Position numbers and translations under genes: made by a program
Notes under the pieces: model-generated
Seen by the model: the letters and a program-made list of their open reading frames with translations, nothing else
Told to the model about the DNA's origin: nothing
Database searches by the model: none
In this document: piece by piece, positions 22,200-34,238 of the stretch
Layout: each line of letters opens with the position of its first letter
Position numbering within the stretch: position 1 is the first letter of the stretch
DNA from: Pocillopora verrucosa
Taxonomy: Eukaryota; Cnidaria; Anthozoa; Scleractinia; Pocilloporidae
Direction of reading: 5' to 3'
DNA length: 64,000 nucleotides
NCBI RefSeq assembly: GCF_036669915.1
Contig: NC_089322.1
Span: 15,313,678-15,377,677 of the forward strand

Positions 22200-24236
22200 G
22201 TAAGCGATTCGATTTTGAATATTCTTTTGAGAATACCACTGATAAAAAGATATCATAAATTTGGCGCGCATGGGCATCATCAAGATAATTTTCCAATCCA
22301 AGATTTTTTATCCTAAAAAGGGCAAATCCATTTTAGCGCCAACAACAATTATAAACTGGGTTAGGCTAAAAAGGTAAGATAACCAAAAGAAGATTTTTTA
22401 CTTGTCAGATGAAGAGGGTTGTAGTGGATAGAACTAAAAGAGCACGTGCTAAGATCATAGCAATTCCATATGTTACGTCAAGTCTTTCGCTGTTCATTAT
22501 GTTTCCTTCTGTTTATGCTTCCCTTTAAAATGAAATTCCTTTACCACTGCTAAACAAAATAATTACAACAGGTAGAGGAGCATGCATTAATCAGTGAATC
22601 TTTTGCACCGCTGACGTATCTCTGAGAAGCCAAAGATTGGCTCACTGCAATATAGGTCGTAAAATATGAATAAAGATTCAGCCCTGCAAAATATCCAAAA
22701 CTTTATTTTGGCTACTTTCTTGTCCATGAACATTCTGGATTGATGATATTGAACGCATCTGCACGACAGCTAGAATCATCGAGGTCCATCTGCCCTGCTT
22801 ACTAAGGAGGTTGGATAAAAGTCTTGGAATTATATACTTGCTGACAATCTTTTCTGATCAATCTGTTTTTAGTGGGTATTATTCCCGAAAAAGAATCAGT
22901 CGCATTTTTTACATTGAAATTGTAAAACTGTCAGCATACGCTAATTTTAGTGCGTCCCGTTTGTCCATCAGACAATATTCGGCAATATTTGATTGCTAAA
23001 AGTTGCTCTCAAGAGAGGAAAGAGTTCCTCTAAAGAGGAACTTTTCAGTTTCAGTTGTAACGAAAATGATTACCTTGAATTAGTAGCTTGGACTGTTGAC
23101 AAAAGTGCAAAATTTATGTACTATGATTTTTCCGTAGCACTCAGCATCAAAAATTCGCGATAAAAATTTAGCACAGACAACTTTTACATTTGAGGCATCT
23201 GGGTTATTATCTAGAATTTGTAATTATTTCTGATTCATATAGATTCAATGAAATAGATCAGGTAGCTGTTAAACTTAAAAGAATGGAGATATTTCTCGGA
23301 CTTCTCAGAGAGCAGGTGCTGAATAGGGTGATGGCTTCTGCGGCTAACCGTTAAAATTTGGAACATTTTACCGTGTGATTGAACCGTTCATTCAACAGGT
23401 ATATGTCTGCCAAAAACACCCGGCTAAACAAGGGTCAAGGCAAATAATACATGTATATCTATCCCATAATAATAACTCAGGTTGATATCCAATTTAGGTG
23501 GATTTGGGATGGCTTAATTTTTTCGGACTAGGACTAGCATTCGTTCAATTGAATTAAATACTCTTTAGACCACGTACCTTCTAAATTAACAAACCCTGGA
23601 CACTTTGAACACAGCTACACGGCGATTGGTTTGGTACCCAAATAAAAAACACCGAAAGAAGTACCCTTTTAAGATATCATATGGTTTGAAATTGATATTT
23701 TAAAAGGTCTCTCAATATATTTCTTCAATAAACCCGGTACCTTCCTTCCTTTTACAAACTGTTTCTCCAAGGGAAGGATTGGATCGTTTGTTTTTCTGAA
23801 ATAGTTTTATTAGTCAAATTTGTTATAATGTATTGACCATTATCTGAATTAGGCTCTGACGAAACAATGTTTGAAATCTGAATATTAAAAATACTTTTAA
23901 AAAAACCTTTTAAGTATCTTGAACATTTCAAAAAATCTTAAAAATTTGAAGCTCTTTAAATGGTCTCTAAAGGGATAATCAAAAGTTAAGAACTGGTTTC
24001 AATTTGCACAAAAGGAATAAAAAAAAAGAGTTTAAATTTATGGAGAATTAAATTACTCAGGTGGCTTCACTCAGGCTATACCAGCTATATTGGGACTTCT
24101 GTTGTGCTATTGGACAATCCATTCAACCTGTAAACTTCCATGAGGAAGTTGTACCCATAAGAAATTTTTCACAGCCAGGTGTTTACAATTCGTTTAAGGC
24201 AGTTGATGAAGATCACCTGCTGACTCTGATGCTAAG

Positions 24237-25779
24237 ATGGAGGCATTCTATGTGAAGATTTTACAGGTCCTGCTAACGTTTGGACCGATAGCGGCCAATG
24301 TCGTTAACGGTAACCCCTTACAAAGGAAACTGAAAAAGGGTAAGATAAGCATGTTTCAAAAACTGAAATCGTATAAAAAATTGCATGGCTAATTGAAATA
24401 ACAGGAACAACAAGGGAACAAGTGGGATGTTATACTTATGGTATACCACAACAGAGGCGTCAAATAACTTATTTATTTACATAGCTAAAACCATAGAATC
24501 ACGAAGGCAGATTTCACTATGAATGACTTCAAGTCTTTTTTTTGTTTCGGTTTTTCCAGCAGATAATAAGCAAGATGTCACAGGCAACCGAAAAACTGTT
24601 TACGATGGAAAATGGGTTGACTGCTACATGAAAAACTTTGCGGGAAATGTACCACCAGTAGGTTTGCGTGATCCTAAGAATTTAAAAATAAGTTACATCT
24701 GTCAAAAAGATTACCAAGAATACGATGGTGGAACCCACTATGGAACAATGTTCGACGAGCAATTTGGAATTCCGGTATACTCGGCTTACACTCTTACGGA
24801 AGATAAAGTAGACTTCAAAGAATGGACACGCCCAAAGTGGAAACAAACCGAAGGTATTTGTTCAAGCTTCTGATAGTAAGTTAATTTTATTATATAGGAC
24901 TTGATTAAACTCTCAGTGTTCTGGGCTAAAAACCAGTTAAGTGTCGTTTTGAAGAGATGGTGTAGATGGTGCACCTGCTGTTTTGTGTGCTTGCTGAAGA
25001 TTACCTTTTACGGTCTCCTTGGTGTAGTTCTGGCGTAGTTTGATGTTGTTTGGTGCAGTTTCGTCTAGATGGCGTCCACAACAGCAATAATTATATTCTT
25101 AACAATAATAATGAATCTGTTTGACGTTATTCAATTTCCTTTTTGAGGCATTAAGGAACAAGGAAGCGACGAGATCTATCCCAGCCTACCATTTCACCGA
25201 GGGCACTTGGCACCTGCACATACTCTATCAGATACGGGCTATAATGGCGCCGGCTTTCGATCTACTTTCTACTACACGAATGCAGTACCACAGCGACCAG
25301 CTTTTAATAGTGGTCAGTGGTCTCAGTCTGAGAGAATGATACGTGACTATGCTACAGATCACTGCACTAAGGATGATGGAACTTTGTATCTCCTCACTGG
25401 AACTTCATTTGTTAATTGGGATCCAGATACAGACAGGTATGACATCAATGATCCAAGCGGAGAACCTAAACTGGCTAATGGAAATCTTCCTCAATTTCCA
25501 TCTATAACAGTCCCCAGTTCTCTGTGGACGGCCGGCTGTTGTGTCAAAGGTGGTGTTGCCGTGGGGAGTTTTGCAGTGTTTGGAAACAACAGGGTAGATC
25601 CAAAGAAGACGTTTACTCAACAGGTCTCCATGGTTAAATTGCATGAGGTAATTGAAAAGGATACAGCGAGTGGCAAACCAACAAAGGTCGAATTATTCCC
25701 AGCATTTCCGGGTTGCATGAATGATGCCAACAAAGTAACCCTCAAATTATCTCAGCCTAAGCGGAGAAGAGAAGATTAG
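24237..25779 (+). CDS. Type I secreted DNA/RNA non-specific endonuclease, copy 3
   Basis: Exons 24237-24339, 24563-24853 and 25148-25779 give 341 residues. The signal peptide (core KILQVLLTFGPIAA) predicts secretion. Intron 1 is only 223 bp, against 853-878 bp in the other intact type I copies, so part of it has been deleted. Exon 2 starts after CCAGCAG and has GLRDPKNL and YICQKDYQEY. Exon 3 has FHRGHLAPAHTLS (His about residue 151), TNAVPQ, FNSGQW, SLWTAGCCV and a KRRRED tail. The Tyr of SQYER is Ser here. The last 290 bp and the stop differ at only a handful of positions from the gene at 10834, although exon 2 is much more different. Same secreted nuclease role inferred. Confidence 0.88.
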
Positions 25780-27108
25780 AATATGCACAGCACGAATTTA
25801 AGTGAAAAAAAAGTCTAGAAGAAAAACCATATGCGCACTTTAATCATAAATATTATTTCGAACAGGGTAATTTAGTGTTATCAACTGAGTAGATAACGTA
25901 AATTGGCCACCATAAGGAGTTTAAAAGCTGACCTTTCGAGCGTTAGCCCTTCGCTAGAGCCACTGGAGGATTTGTGGGTTGCTCTATTGGTGGGAATATG
26001 GTAACGATAAAACCAGACTAAATGAGTTCAATGAAAAGTGCTTGTTGTTACCGTAGGGATTAAGAGAGCCGATTTCAAAGATAAATTTTTGTTCTAGAGT
26101 TTTGCGGCTTTCCGAACTGCCTAGATGTTGGAAAAACCGCAAACTACCATATGCTGTTTTGAATAGTTAGGGAGATTAAAGTATCTAGCAACTGGTTTGG
26201 ATGCATCGTCGTCATTTTTTTCTACGTCGCGAAGTCGAGTCGATTCAACAGCATTTTCAACAACCCTTGATAGTTACTAACGGAATATTTTCTAAGTGTC
26301 TTGTAAAACGACTTCCGGTGTGACGGGTCGACTTTGACTGAGATGAGTCGCTCGATTCGATTTAGGTGGCTTAATTTTCTGGATTAGAACTAGCGTTCGT
26401 TCGATTGAATTAAAAATACTCCCTAGACCACTTATCATCTAAATTAACAAACCCTGGACACTTTGAACGCAGCTACACGGCGATCGGTTTGGTACCCAAA
26501 AAAAAAAAAAAAACTGAAAAGAAGCACCCGTTAAGATATCATATGGTTGGAAACTAATATTTTAAAAGGTCTCTTAACTTGTTTCTTCAATAAACCCGTA
26601 CCTTCCTTCCTTTTTCAAACTTTTTTTTTTTTTTTTTTTTTAAGGGAAAGATTGGATCGTATGTTTTTCTGAAATAGTTTTGGTAGTGAAATTTGTCAAA
26701 GTGTATTGTCCATTCCTTGGGCTCTGAGGAAACAATGTTTAAAACCTGAATATTCAAAATACTTAAAAAAAAACCTTTTAAATATCTTGAACATTTTTCA
26801 AATCTTGAAAATTCGGAGCTCTTTAAAAGGTCTTTAAAGGGGTAATCAATAGTTAAGAACTAGTTTCAGTTTGCACAAAAGGAATAAAAAGGGTTTTAAT
26901 TCATGGGGAATCAAATCACTCAGGTGGCTTCACTTAGGCAATACCAGCTGTATTGAGACCTCTGCTGTGCTATTGAACAATCCATTCCACCTGCAAATTT
27001 CCACGAGGAAGTTGTACCCTTAAGGAACATCTTACAGCCAGATGTTTACCATTCGTTTCTGGCAGTTGATGAAGATTCCCACCCTTGCCTGCTGACTCCG
27101 ATGCTAAG
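25780..27108. other. Intergenic between two type I genes
   Basis: A half fold-back element (25865-25965), then about 400 bp with no match elsewhere in the window (about 25966-26360), then type I upstream flank joined at about 26360. Poly(A) and poly(T) runs lie at 26500-26515 and 26622-26641. No gene seen. Confidence 0.5.
25865..25965. mobile_element. Half copy of the fold-back element
   Basis: One arm only (GGTAATTTAGTGTTATCAACT.. to AGCGTTAGCCCTTCGCTAGA), matching the arms at 14093, 19269 and 47179. The second arm has been lost. Confidence 0.6.
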
Positions 27109-29184
27109 ATGGAGAAATTCCATGTGAAGATTTTACACGTCCTGATAATGTTTGGACTCCTAGCGGCCAATGTCATCAATGGTAGCCCCTTACAAAGGAA
27201 ACTAAAAAAGGGTAAGATGAGCAACTGCTCACGTTTTAAAACTGAAATCATTTAAAAAAATTACGTGGCTAATTGAAAAAATAGCAACCACAAAGCCTAG
27301 AATGAAGAGAGGCAAACCTTACCTTTAACCATATCTTTGACTGGCTGTTCTCGTCTTTTATCGCCGTGGAATTTATCACAACTTTTTTTACAATTTTTCC
27401 CTTGTTACAAGATAAACAGAGTATTTTAACTGTTACCAGATTCTTCTATTTCATGGAGAAAAATTCGCCCTCTTCCGAGCTATCAAATGTAGCTCATGGC
27501 TTAAAATAATCTCAGCGAAACTTCAAGTGCTCTTATGAACTACCCAGTAAATGAAATAGAGTTAATCACTGGCAACTGAGTATTGATTGAATTTCCTTTG
27601 ATGGTGTCTGCATAAGAAACTTTTTGAGGCGAATACAACACTTGATTGAAATGAACTTTTTTTTTTCTGAAGAGAAATAGGTCAGGAAAAATATTAAATC
27701 TCTCCATCAGGTTCTTTGATTATCAACATCTGGGTGAGAGATGGGGTCTTCACAAGATTGGTTCAATTTGGAATATCCCACGACTGACTGGGATTTTTTT
27801 TCTGCATGCAGACGAGCCCGTAGGCGAGCGCGCATACCAAGGTGACAACTGGGATGTTATATGGTATACCTCAACAAAGGCGTCAGATAACTTAGTTATT
27901 TACATAGCTTAAAAACCAGAGCATCACAAGGCAGATTTTAATTTGAGAGACTTTGTTTTTTTTTTTTTTTTTTTCTCTTTTTCCACCAGGTCACATGCAA
28001 GATATCACAGGCAACCGAAAAACTATTTACCCTGGCAATGGGGACAAATGCTACAGAAAAAACTTTGCAGGAAATGAACCACCAGTAGGTTTGCGAGATC
28101 CTATGAATTTAAAAATAAGATACATCTGTCAAAAAGATTACCAAGAATACGATGATGGAACCCACTATGGAACAATGTTCGACAAGCAATTTAGAATTCC
28201 GGTATACTCGGCTTACACTCTTACGAAAGATAAGGTAAACTTTAAGGAATGGACACGCCCAAAATGGAGACAAACCGAAGGTATTTATTCAAGCTTCCGA
28301 TAGCAAGTTAATTTTATTACATAGGACTTGTTTAAGCTAAAAACCAGTTCAGTGTTGTTTTGAGGAGATGGTGTAGATGGTGCACCTGCTGTTGTGTGTG
28401 CTTGCTGTAAATTGCCTTTTTCGGTTTCCTTGGCCTAGTTCTGGCGTAGTTTGATGTAGTTCCGTGAAGTTTGGTTTAGTTGGCGTCCACGACTGCAATG
28501 TTTAGATTCTTAACAATAATAGTGGATCTATTTGTCATAATTTAATTTCCTTTTTAAGGCATTGAGGAACAAGGAAGCGACGAGGTGTATCCCAGCCTAC
28601 CATTTCACCGAGGGCACTTGGCACCCGCACACACTTTATCAGATACGGGCTATAATGGTGCCGGCTTTCGATCCACTTTCGTCTACACGAATGCGGTGCC
28701 ACAGCGACCAGCTTTAAACAGTGGTCAGTGGTCTCAGTACGAGAGAATGATACGCGACTATGCAGTAAATCGTTGTACTAAGGATGATGGAACTTTATAT
28801 CTCTTAACTGGGAGTTCATTTATGCATTGGATTCCAGATACAGACTATTTTAAGGTCAAAAATCCGAGCAAAGCACTTAAACTGGCTAATGAAGATCTTC
28901 CTCAAATCCCTGCCATAACAGTCCCCAGTTCTCTGTGGACTGCTGGCTGCTGTGTCAAAGGTGGTACTGCCGTGGGGAATTTTGCTGTGTTTGGAAACAA
29001 CGCAGAAGATCCTGGTGAGCTATACACTAGTCAAATGTCCATGGATACTTTGCAAAGGGAATTAACAAAAGATAAAGCGAGGGGTGAAACAGAGGATGAA
29101 GTCAAATTGTTTCCAGCATTCCCGGGTTGCATGGATGATGCCAAAGAGGTGAAACTTACACGTAAACGGAGGAGAGAGGACTAA
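27109..29184 (+). CDS. Type I secreted DNA/RNA non-specific endonuclease, copy 4
   Basis: Exons 27109-27211, 27990-28280 and 28559-29184 give 339 residues, all phase 1. The signal peptide has core KILHVLIMFGLLAANV. Exon 2 begins after a long T-tract and TTTCCACCAG; it has GLRDPMNLKIRYICQKDYQE and GTMFDKQF. Exon 3 has FHRGHLAPAHTLS (His about residue 151), TNAVPQ, LNSGQW, YERMIRDYAV, SLWTAGCCV, NFAVFGNN and the tail KRRRED. It groups with the copies at 19922, 34239 and 48178 by the FxHWIPDTD-type loop and the ARGETEDEVKLFPAFPGC stretch. No lesion was found, so it is likely functional. Confidence 0.9.
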
Positions 29185-32157
29185 AATATGCACAACATGA
29201 ATTCAAGTGAAAAAGAATTACGAAATAAAAATTGTATCGCCGGGCACTTTGATCATTACCTTTTTAAAGGAATGCCCCAATTGGTTCATTACAGTAACAT
29301 CGTGTGACATTGTATGACAACTAGAACTGCATCGCTGATAATCGGCTAGTTTACTTAAAACACTCTATTTATAAAAGGAGCAAAATGGTTTAGATAAATA
29401 CCTTAGTCGATGGCTTATAATATTATAAGAGTAAACATTTTGCTGATTTATATGTACACATGTATATATGGCTTATTCCAGGATGTTGCAAGCTCGCAAA
29501 AATCTAAAAGATAAAAACGGAATTAATCAAGAGAGAGAGGGTGCCTCTAAATTCCCTTCACTTCTTTTTAAAGGACCACCTATTAGGGACTGGGAATAGC
29601 AAGTAACATCTCTGGACTTAGTGAATGAAATCAATCAAGTTTGCCAAACTAGTTTTTTCTAGTTTTATCTGTTTCATGTTAGTTCTTCCTTTTATGATGA
29701 TTTTTTTCGACGTTGTACAACTCACGATCAGAAACTTTATTCCGCGCTCACCGAGCGAAAAACAATGGTTTAAATGCATGTCTAAAGAAAAACACTTCTG
29801 TCCAATCATTAGTTTAGTTAACAATTCCCGTTATTAAGAGTGCAACTCAAATAACAACCCTCAAATAAATTTGTAAAAAAAACATTTCCGCTGAAAGTTA
29901 AAAAGCATTACAAAATAGGCTACTTGCATTTTTTAAATATAATTCAAGTGCTTTTTTCGAATACATATCGTTGAATTCTCTGAATTTTCTGAATCACTTC
30001 TTTAGGTACTTGTTTCTTCCGGTAGCTTGACCTGGTTCAGTCATTTCAAAATAAAAAAAAAAACTACAACGTAAGGTTAATCAAATCAAGAAATTAAGAT
30101 TAAGGAACAGTCATAATATATTTAGTAACCCATTGTCAGAAATTAAAGCCGCAATCAAATAAGATTGGATTATGAACCTTGACTCGCCAAAAAACTGCTC
30201 ACAACTTTTAACATCAAACAGGTTCTCTTAACCTATATTTCATCAGTTAACTTAATCTTGTCTTGGCGTAATGTTTCCTAAAACAGTAACCTCATTATTC
30301 AGGATGAAAGAGTTCGTCTTTTTTTTTCTCATCACTCTTTCTTATTGAGGTAATAATCTCCATCGTCGCGGTCTACAGATTACACATAAAGAGTGAAAGT
30401 AAGCAATGCCATTTTGAATATTCCTTCGAGAATACCATTTCTAAAAAGATATCGTAAAATTTGGCGTGCATGTGCATCATCAAGATGATTTTCCAATTCA
30501 AAATTTCTCTCTTAAAAAAGGGCAAATTCTTTTTTTTTTTTTTTAGCGCCAACAATAATTACAAACTGAGTTATGCTAAAAAAGTAAGATCACCAAGAGG
30601 AGATTTTTGACATGTCAGATGAAGAGGGTAGTTTAGTGGCTAGGAATATAAGAACAGGTGTTAGAATTATGGCAGGTCAATATGTCACGTTAAAGACCTT
30701 TGCTGTTCATTATGTTTCCTTTTTGTTTATAATATTTCCCTTTAAAATGAATCCTTTACCGCTACCGAAAAAATAATAACAACAGGTAGAGGAGCAGTAA
30801 TTAATCAGCGTTGTTACCAAGCGTCATTGCTGACCCATTGAAGAGCTTAAGAAAACCATGACGGTAACGGCAACGGAAACGTCACTAAACAAAAAATTTC
30901 ATGAGCAGAACAGTGACAGTGCACGTGTGTTATAAATCTTTGAAATTCTGGTTACGTCCTGTGCAAAACAACTACGTGAAATGAATACACTCTCTATTTT
31001 CTGGAGAACGTGAACGTCGACGGCTTATTGTTTTTTTTTTGTTTTGTTTTGTTTTTGTTTTTTTTTTTAATTTGAGAGATTCGTAGACAAAGTATACGTT
31101 CATTTTTAAATTATCTAATCGACTTTGTCCACCGCGTCGCCGTTAACATTTCTTAAATTTCCTATTGTTATTTCTTAGCTATTAGTTAGATTCCTGAGAG
31201 AAAGTAAAAAAGACTTCATGATATGGAAAGTTTATTCACTTATTTATATCCAAAATAAAATCGTTGACTTACTAGAGAGAACATTATGAGGCTGTAGGGA
31301 AATATTAAAATATTTTAAAAGCTATTGCTATTAATTTTCAATCCATTATAGTTAAAATGATAGAATAAAGATCAATGGGGGGTCTCAATAAGGTTAACCG
31401 TTTGCCGTGAACGGCTAAAAAAAAAATTTGACAAATTTTAACCGTTATTCATGCCAAAAATTTACTGTTAAAAAAATTTTGGTGATGAACACAATGCAGA
31501 CATTACCCGTTAGCAAGAGATTATAAAGTTTATATTATAAAGTTTCTATGCAGTTGTATATGTCAATACGCGCTTAATTTACTTCATTTACAATGCAAAA
31601 ACAAGCGAATCGATACAGAACAAAGAGAAACGAAACGAAGCGACGCAAAGCGGTAAAAAGACGATTGTGACCAAAATGTGATGCTACTACACTATGAATT
31701 CAAAAGGCGGAGAACTAAACCTGAACTAATTTGCGTAAACTCTGATAATAAACACCTCTCAAAAACAAAGTTCACCAATTATTATTTGCGGTGCTTGATG
31801 ATGAGGATGGTTTGGTTCGTGTCTTAACGTTAATCTCAAAATTTACTTTTATATGATCCTTAATCAAACTCTAGCTACTATTATTACTTCCTTAAGTTAT
31901 ATGTCTTATTTATCTATTTTACCTAATTTACTATTAATCCATTTTGCTCAATTTAATTATAACACAAACCGCCCGATCAGCTTAGCAATATGCGGGTTGT
32001 GTATTTCTCTAAGTTGCTAAATCTATTCTATTGAAATCTAATGATGGTGATGACTAACGAAAAATCATTGAACAAGCCTAAATATGCAAAATGATATCTA
32101 ACATGCGAAACAAAAGAAACTTACAAGATTAGGATGATAAGCAAAAGTAACATAGAT
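29185..32157. other. Intergenic, end of block 2 and start of block 3
   Basis: Type I 3' flank, a broken type II exon-1 relic (30304-30398), then from about 30800 the upstream flank of the next type A relic. A T-rich run lies at 31030-31070. No gene recognised. Confidence 0.55.
30304..30398 (+). pseudogene. Type II exon-1 relic, block 2 end
   Basis: It has an intact ATG and the AAA|GTAAGC donor, but is 95 bp instead of 97. The indel in the T-run after MKEFV shifts the frame into TGA. No exon 2 or 3 follows. Confidence 0.6.
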
Positions 32158-32480
32158 ACACGAACGCCTTTTCCTAGCGTCCATCTTTTCATGCTGGTGA
32201 ATGGTCCAAGTTTGAGAGATGAATACGAAAATATGCAGAAGTGTGCACCAAAGATCACAAAGGAGTGCTCTTTCTGGAACCGCATTTGTTTATGTTGACG
32301 CTCTGGTCGAGATAGATAAAAGTAAAAAGGCTAGATAGGGTAAGCAAAGGCGATAATCTAGAAACGCAGACTAGGGAAACTAATAACGATAAAATATATG
32401 TTCCCGCGTCATTATGGACTGCAGGGTGCTGTGAATACACATCCTTTCTTTATTATGAACTAGAAAGTTAGTGATCGACA
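32158..32480 (+). pseudogene. Type A endonuclease exon-3 fragment
   Basis: It begins inside exon 3 at the YTNAFPQRPSF-equivalent (ACGAACGCCTTTTCCTAGCG, already carrying a stop). It then has FHAGEWSKFER-like sequence, a deletion before the AFVYVDALVEID stretch, stops, and a damaged SLWTAGCC (CATTATGGACTGCAGGGTGC). It ends near 32480, where C-rich flank is joined directly. Exons 1 and 2 and the acidic tail are missing. It resembles the relic at 17284-17637 in the EID..RRNRK-region indels. Confidence 0.75.
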
Positions 32481-32522
32481 GAAACATCAACGAACGAGTC
32501 ATCGTCTCACAATCAAAATTCT

Positions 32523-32557
32523 CCCCCGCCCCCGCAACCCCCACCCCCCTTTCCCCC
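32523..32557 (-). other. Strong G-quadruplex-forming tract (minus strand)
   Basis: On the minus strand five G-runs of five or six bases are separated by loops of 1-4 bases (GGGGG AAA GGGGGG T GGGGG TTGC GGGGG C GGGGG). It lies between a type A relic and the MEGP orphan exon, at the same place as the tract at 18618. Confidence 0.6.
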
Positions 32558-32752
32558 GACCCTTACCTCCTTAACCCCTCGCAGACTATAACTGGTTACC
32601 GGTCCTTTAGTCAGAAGTAATGGCCTCAAGTAAACTGTCATTTCGCAAAAATTCTTCAAAATTTTTAACCGCAAACAGGTGAACTTGACCCATAGGTCTC
32701 GGGTTAGTCTTTGTCTTGAAATATGTTTTCGTGAAGGCTTCCTTCCTTTTTT

Positions 32753-32852
32753 TTGGAAGGGCCCGTCAGAAAGTTTATGGTTTACCCAATGTATTTCCTT
32801 TTTATGATTTTGGCAATTGCCGTGGCTCACAGACTACACAAAGATACAAAAC
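32753..32852 (+). pseudogene. Orphan signal-peptide exon (MEGP type), block 3
   Basis: 100 bp, open frame with a hydrophobic core (MYFLFMILAIAVAHRL). The start codon is TTG instead of ATG and the donor is AC|ATAAGC instead of AC|GTAAGC. Length of 33 codons plus one base gives phase 1, the same as the real first exons of the array. Dead by both start and donor. Confidence 0.55.
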
Positions 32853-33229
32853 ATAAGCTATACGATCCTAACTACCGCTCTGAGCATACGATGTTTACAG
32901 ATATCGTATATCATTGTGTAAAGTCACGTACATTACACGTGAAAGGTTCATTGCAGCTCTGAACGCATCGAAATGTTCTGGGGTTGCCCTTGTAATTGCA
33001 ACGTGCCTAAAGCGCCTTCTATAAAATGGTACCCGCTGCAATTTTAACAGGGTATCAGCTAATGCCAGTTACCCTTACTCAATCTCCTGTGCAAAACGCA
33101 TTTTGAGATAATTTTAAATGTTTTAAACTGGGATAATTCCCCCGGACGATGTGTTCGTTACCAGTGTGGTAGTGCAGTGTCTTTAAAGCAAGATAGGAGA
33201 GTTGTCATATCGGTCAATGTGAATTGTGA

Positions 33230-33443
33230 CGATTTAGTTTTATTAACTGGGTTGATAATGTAAATTGGCCACCGTAATGAGTTTAAAAGCTGACGTTTCG
33301 AACGTAAGTCCTTCGTTCATCGCTCTGACGAAAGGCTCACGCTCCAAAGGTCAGCTCTTAGGTGGCTAATTTACGTTATCAACTCAGTTGATAATACTAA
33401 ATTACACTGTTATACTCTCCCATCCACGCAGCAGCCCTCTTTG
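33230..33443. mobile_element. Fold-back element, block 3 copy
   Basis: Arms around GTAAATTGGCCACCGTAATG..TTTAAAAGCTGACG and the inverse, right part TATACTCTCCCATCCACGCA. Flanks GTCAATGTGAATTGTG and TTCATATGTGAAATGTG are diverged target duplications. Part of the right arm (after AGCTCTTA) is deleted. Confidence 0.6.
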
Positions 33444-34238
33444 TTCATATGTGAAATGTGGTTATCTACATAAATGCAGTAATATATCTTGTTTCCGAAT
33501 GAGTTAATTTGACTTTGGGTTTTTGAAACCGCAAGGCATTCCAAAATCTTCTAAAAGCAACAGCTTCAAAAAGATTCGTTATTTGTAGGCGAAGTTTGGT
33601 AGCTATACTTTCAGTAAGTTTTGCAAGAAGTGAATTTTGTGTTTCTCTGCTTCATTAAGGTTCTATAAATGGGTACTCCAATTAAAATTTCAGACCTGTA
33701 TTTCAAACTCTATTCAGTCGTATATAGAGTTATCAACAGAATTTGTACTCCCAGCGCCTTCCTACCTTTTTATAAACTGTTTCCTTTTAGAGAAAAAATT
33801 GGATCGTTTGTTTTCCTGAAAAAGTTTTGTTGGTCAAATTTGTTAAAGCGCATTGTCCAATCATTAGGCTCTGACTAAAAAATGTTTCAAATCTTAAATA
33901 TTCAAAACACTTAAATATCTTTTTGAAAACTTTCAAAAACTTGACGATTCGAAACTCTTTGAAAGGTCTTTAAAGTGGTATTCAATAGTCAAGAACTTGT
34001 ATAAAATTACACAAAGAAAAAAACAAGTTTTAATTTATGAGGAATAAAAGCACTCAATTGCCTTAACAATGCCAGCTATATTGAGACTTTCGCCGTGCTA
34101 TTGGACGATCTATTCAACCTGCGAAATTACATGAGAACGTTGTACCCATAAAATTCTTGTTACAGCCAGGTGTTTCCCATTCGTTTCAGGCAGTTGATGA
34201 AATTCGTATCCTGACTTGCTGACTCTGATGCTAATAAG

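Larger units (their letters stand above)
21063..24236. other. Intergenic, block 2
   Basis: Contains the shared 3' flank of type I genes, an (AT)n run, a type II exon-1 relic (22103-22199), and from about 23050 a copy of the type A upstream flank. Near 23415-23420 this breaks off and continues directly as type I upstream flank, a clear recombination junction. The stretch 23430-24130 is the upstream region of the next gene. A minus-strand open stretch at 21994-22296 is only the antisense of the relic region. Confidence 0.6.

Noticed and set aside
21994-22296. Minus-strand 100-codon frame, with a related frame at 30373-30555
   Set aside because: Conserved only because it lies antisense to the duplicated type II exon-1 relic; no family features of its own.
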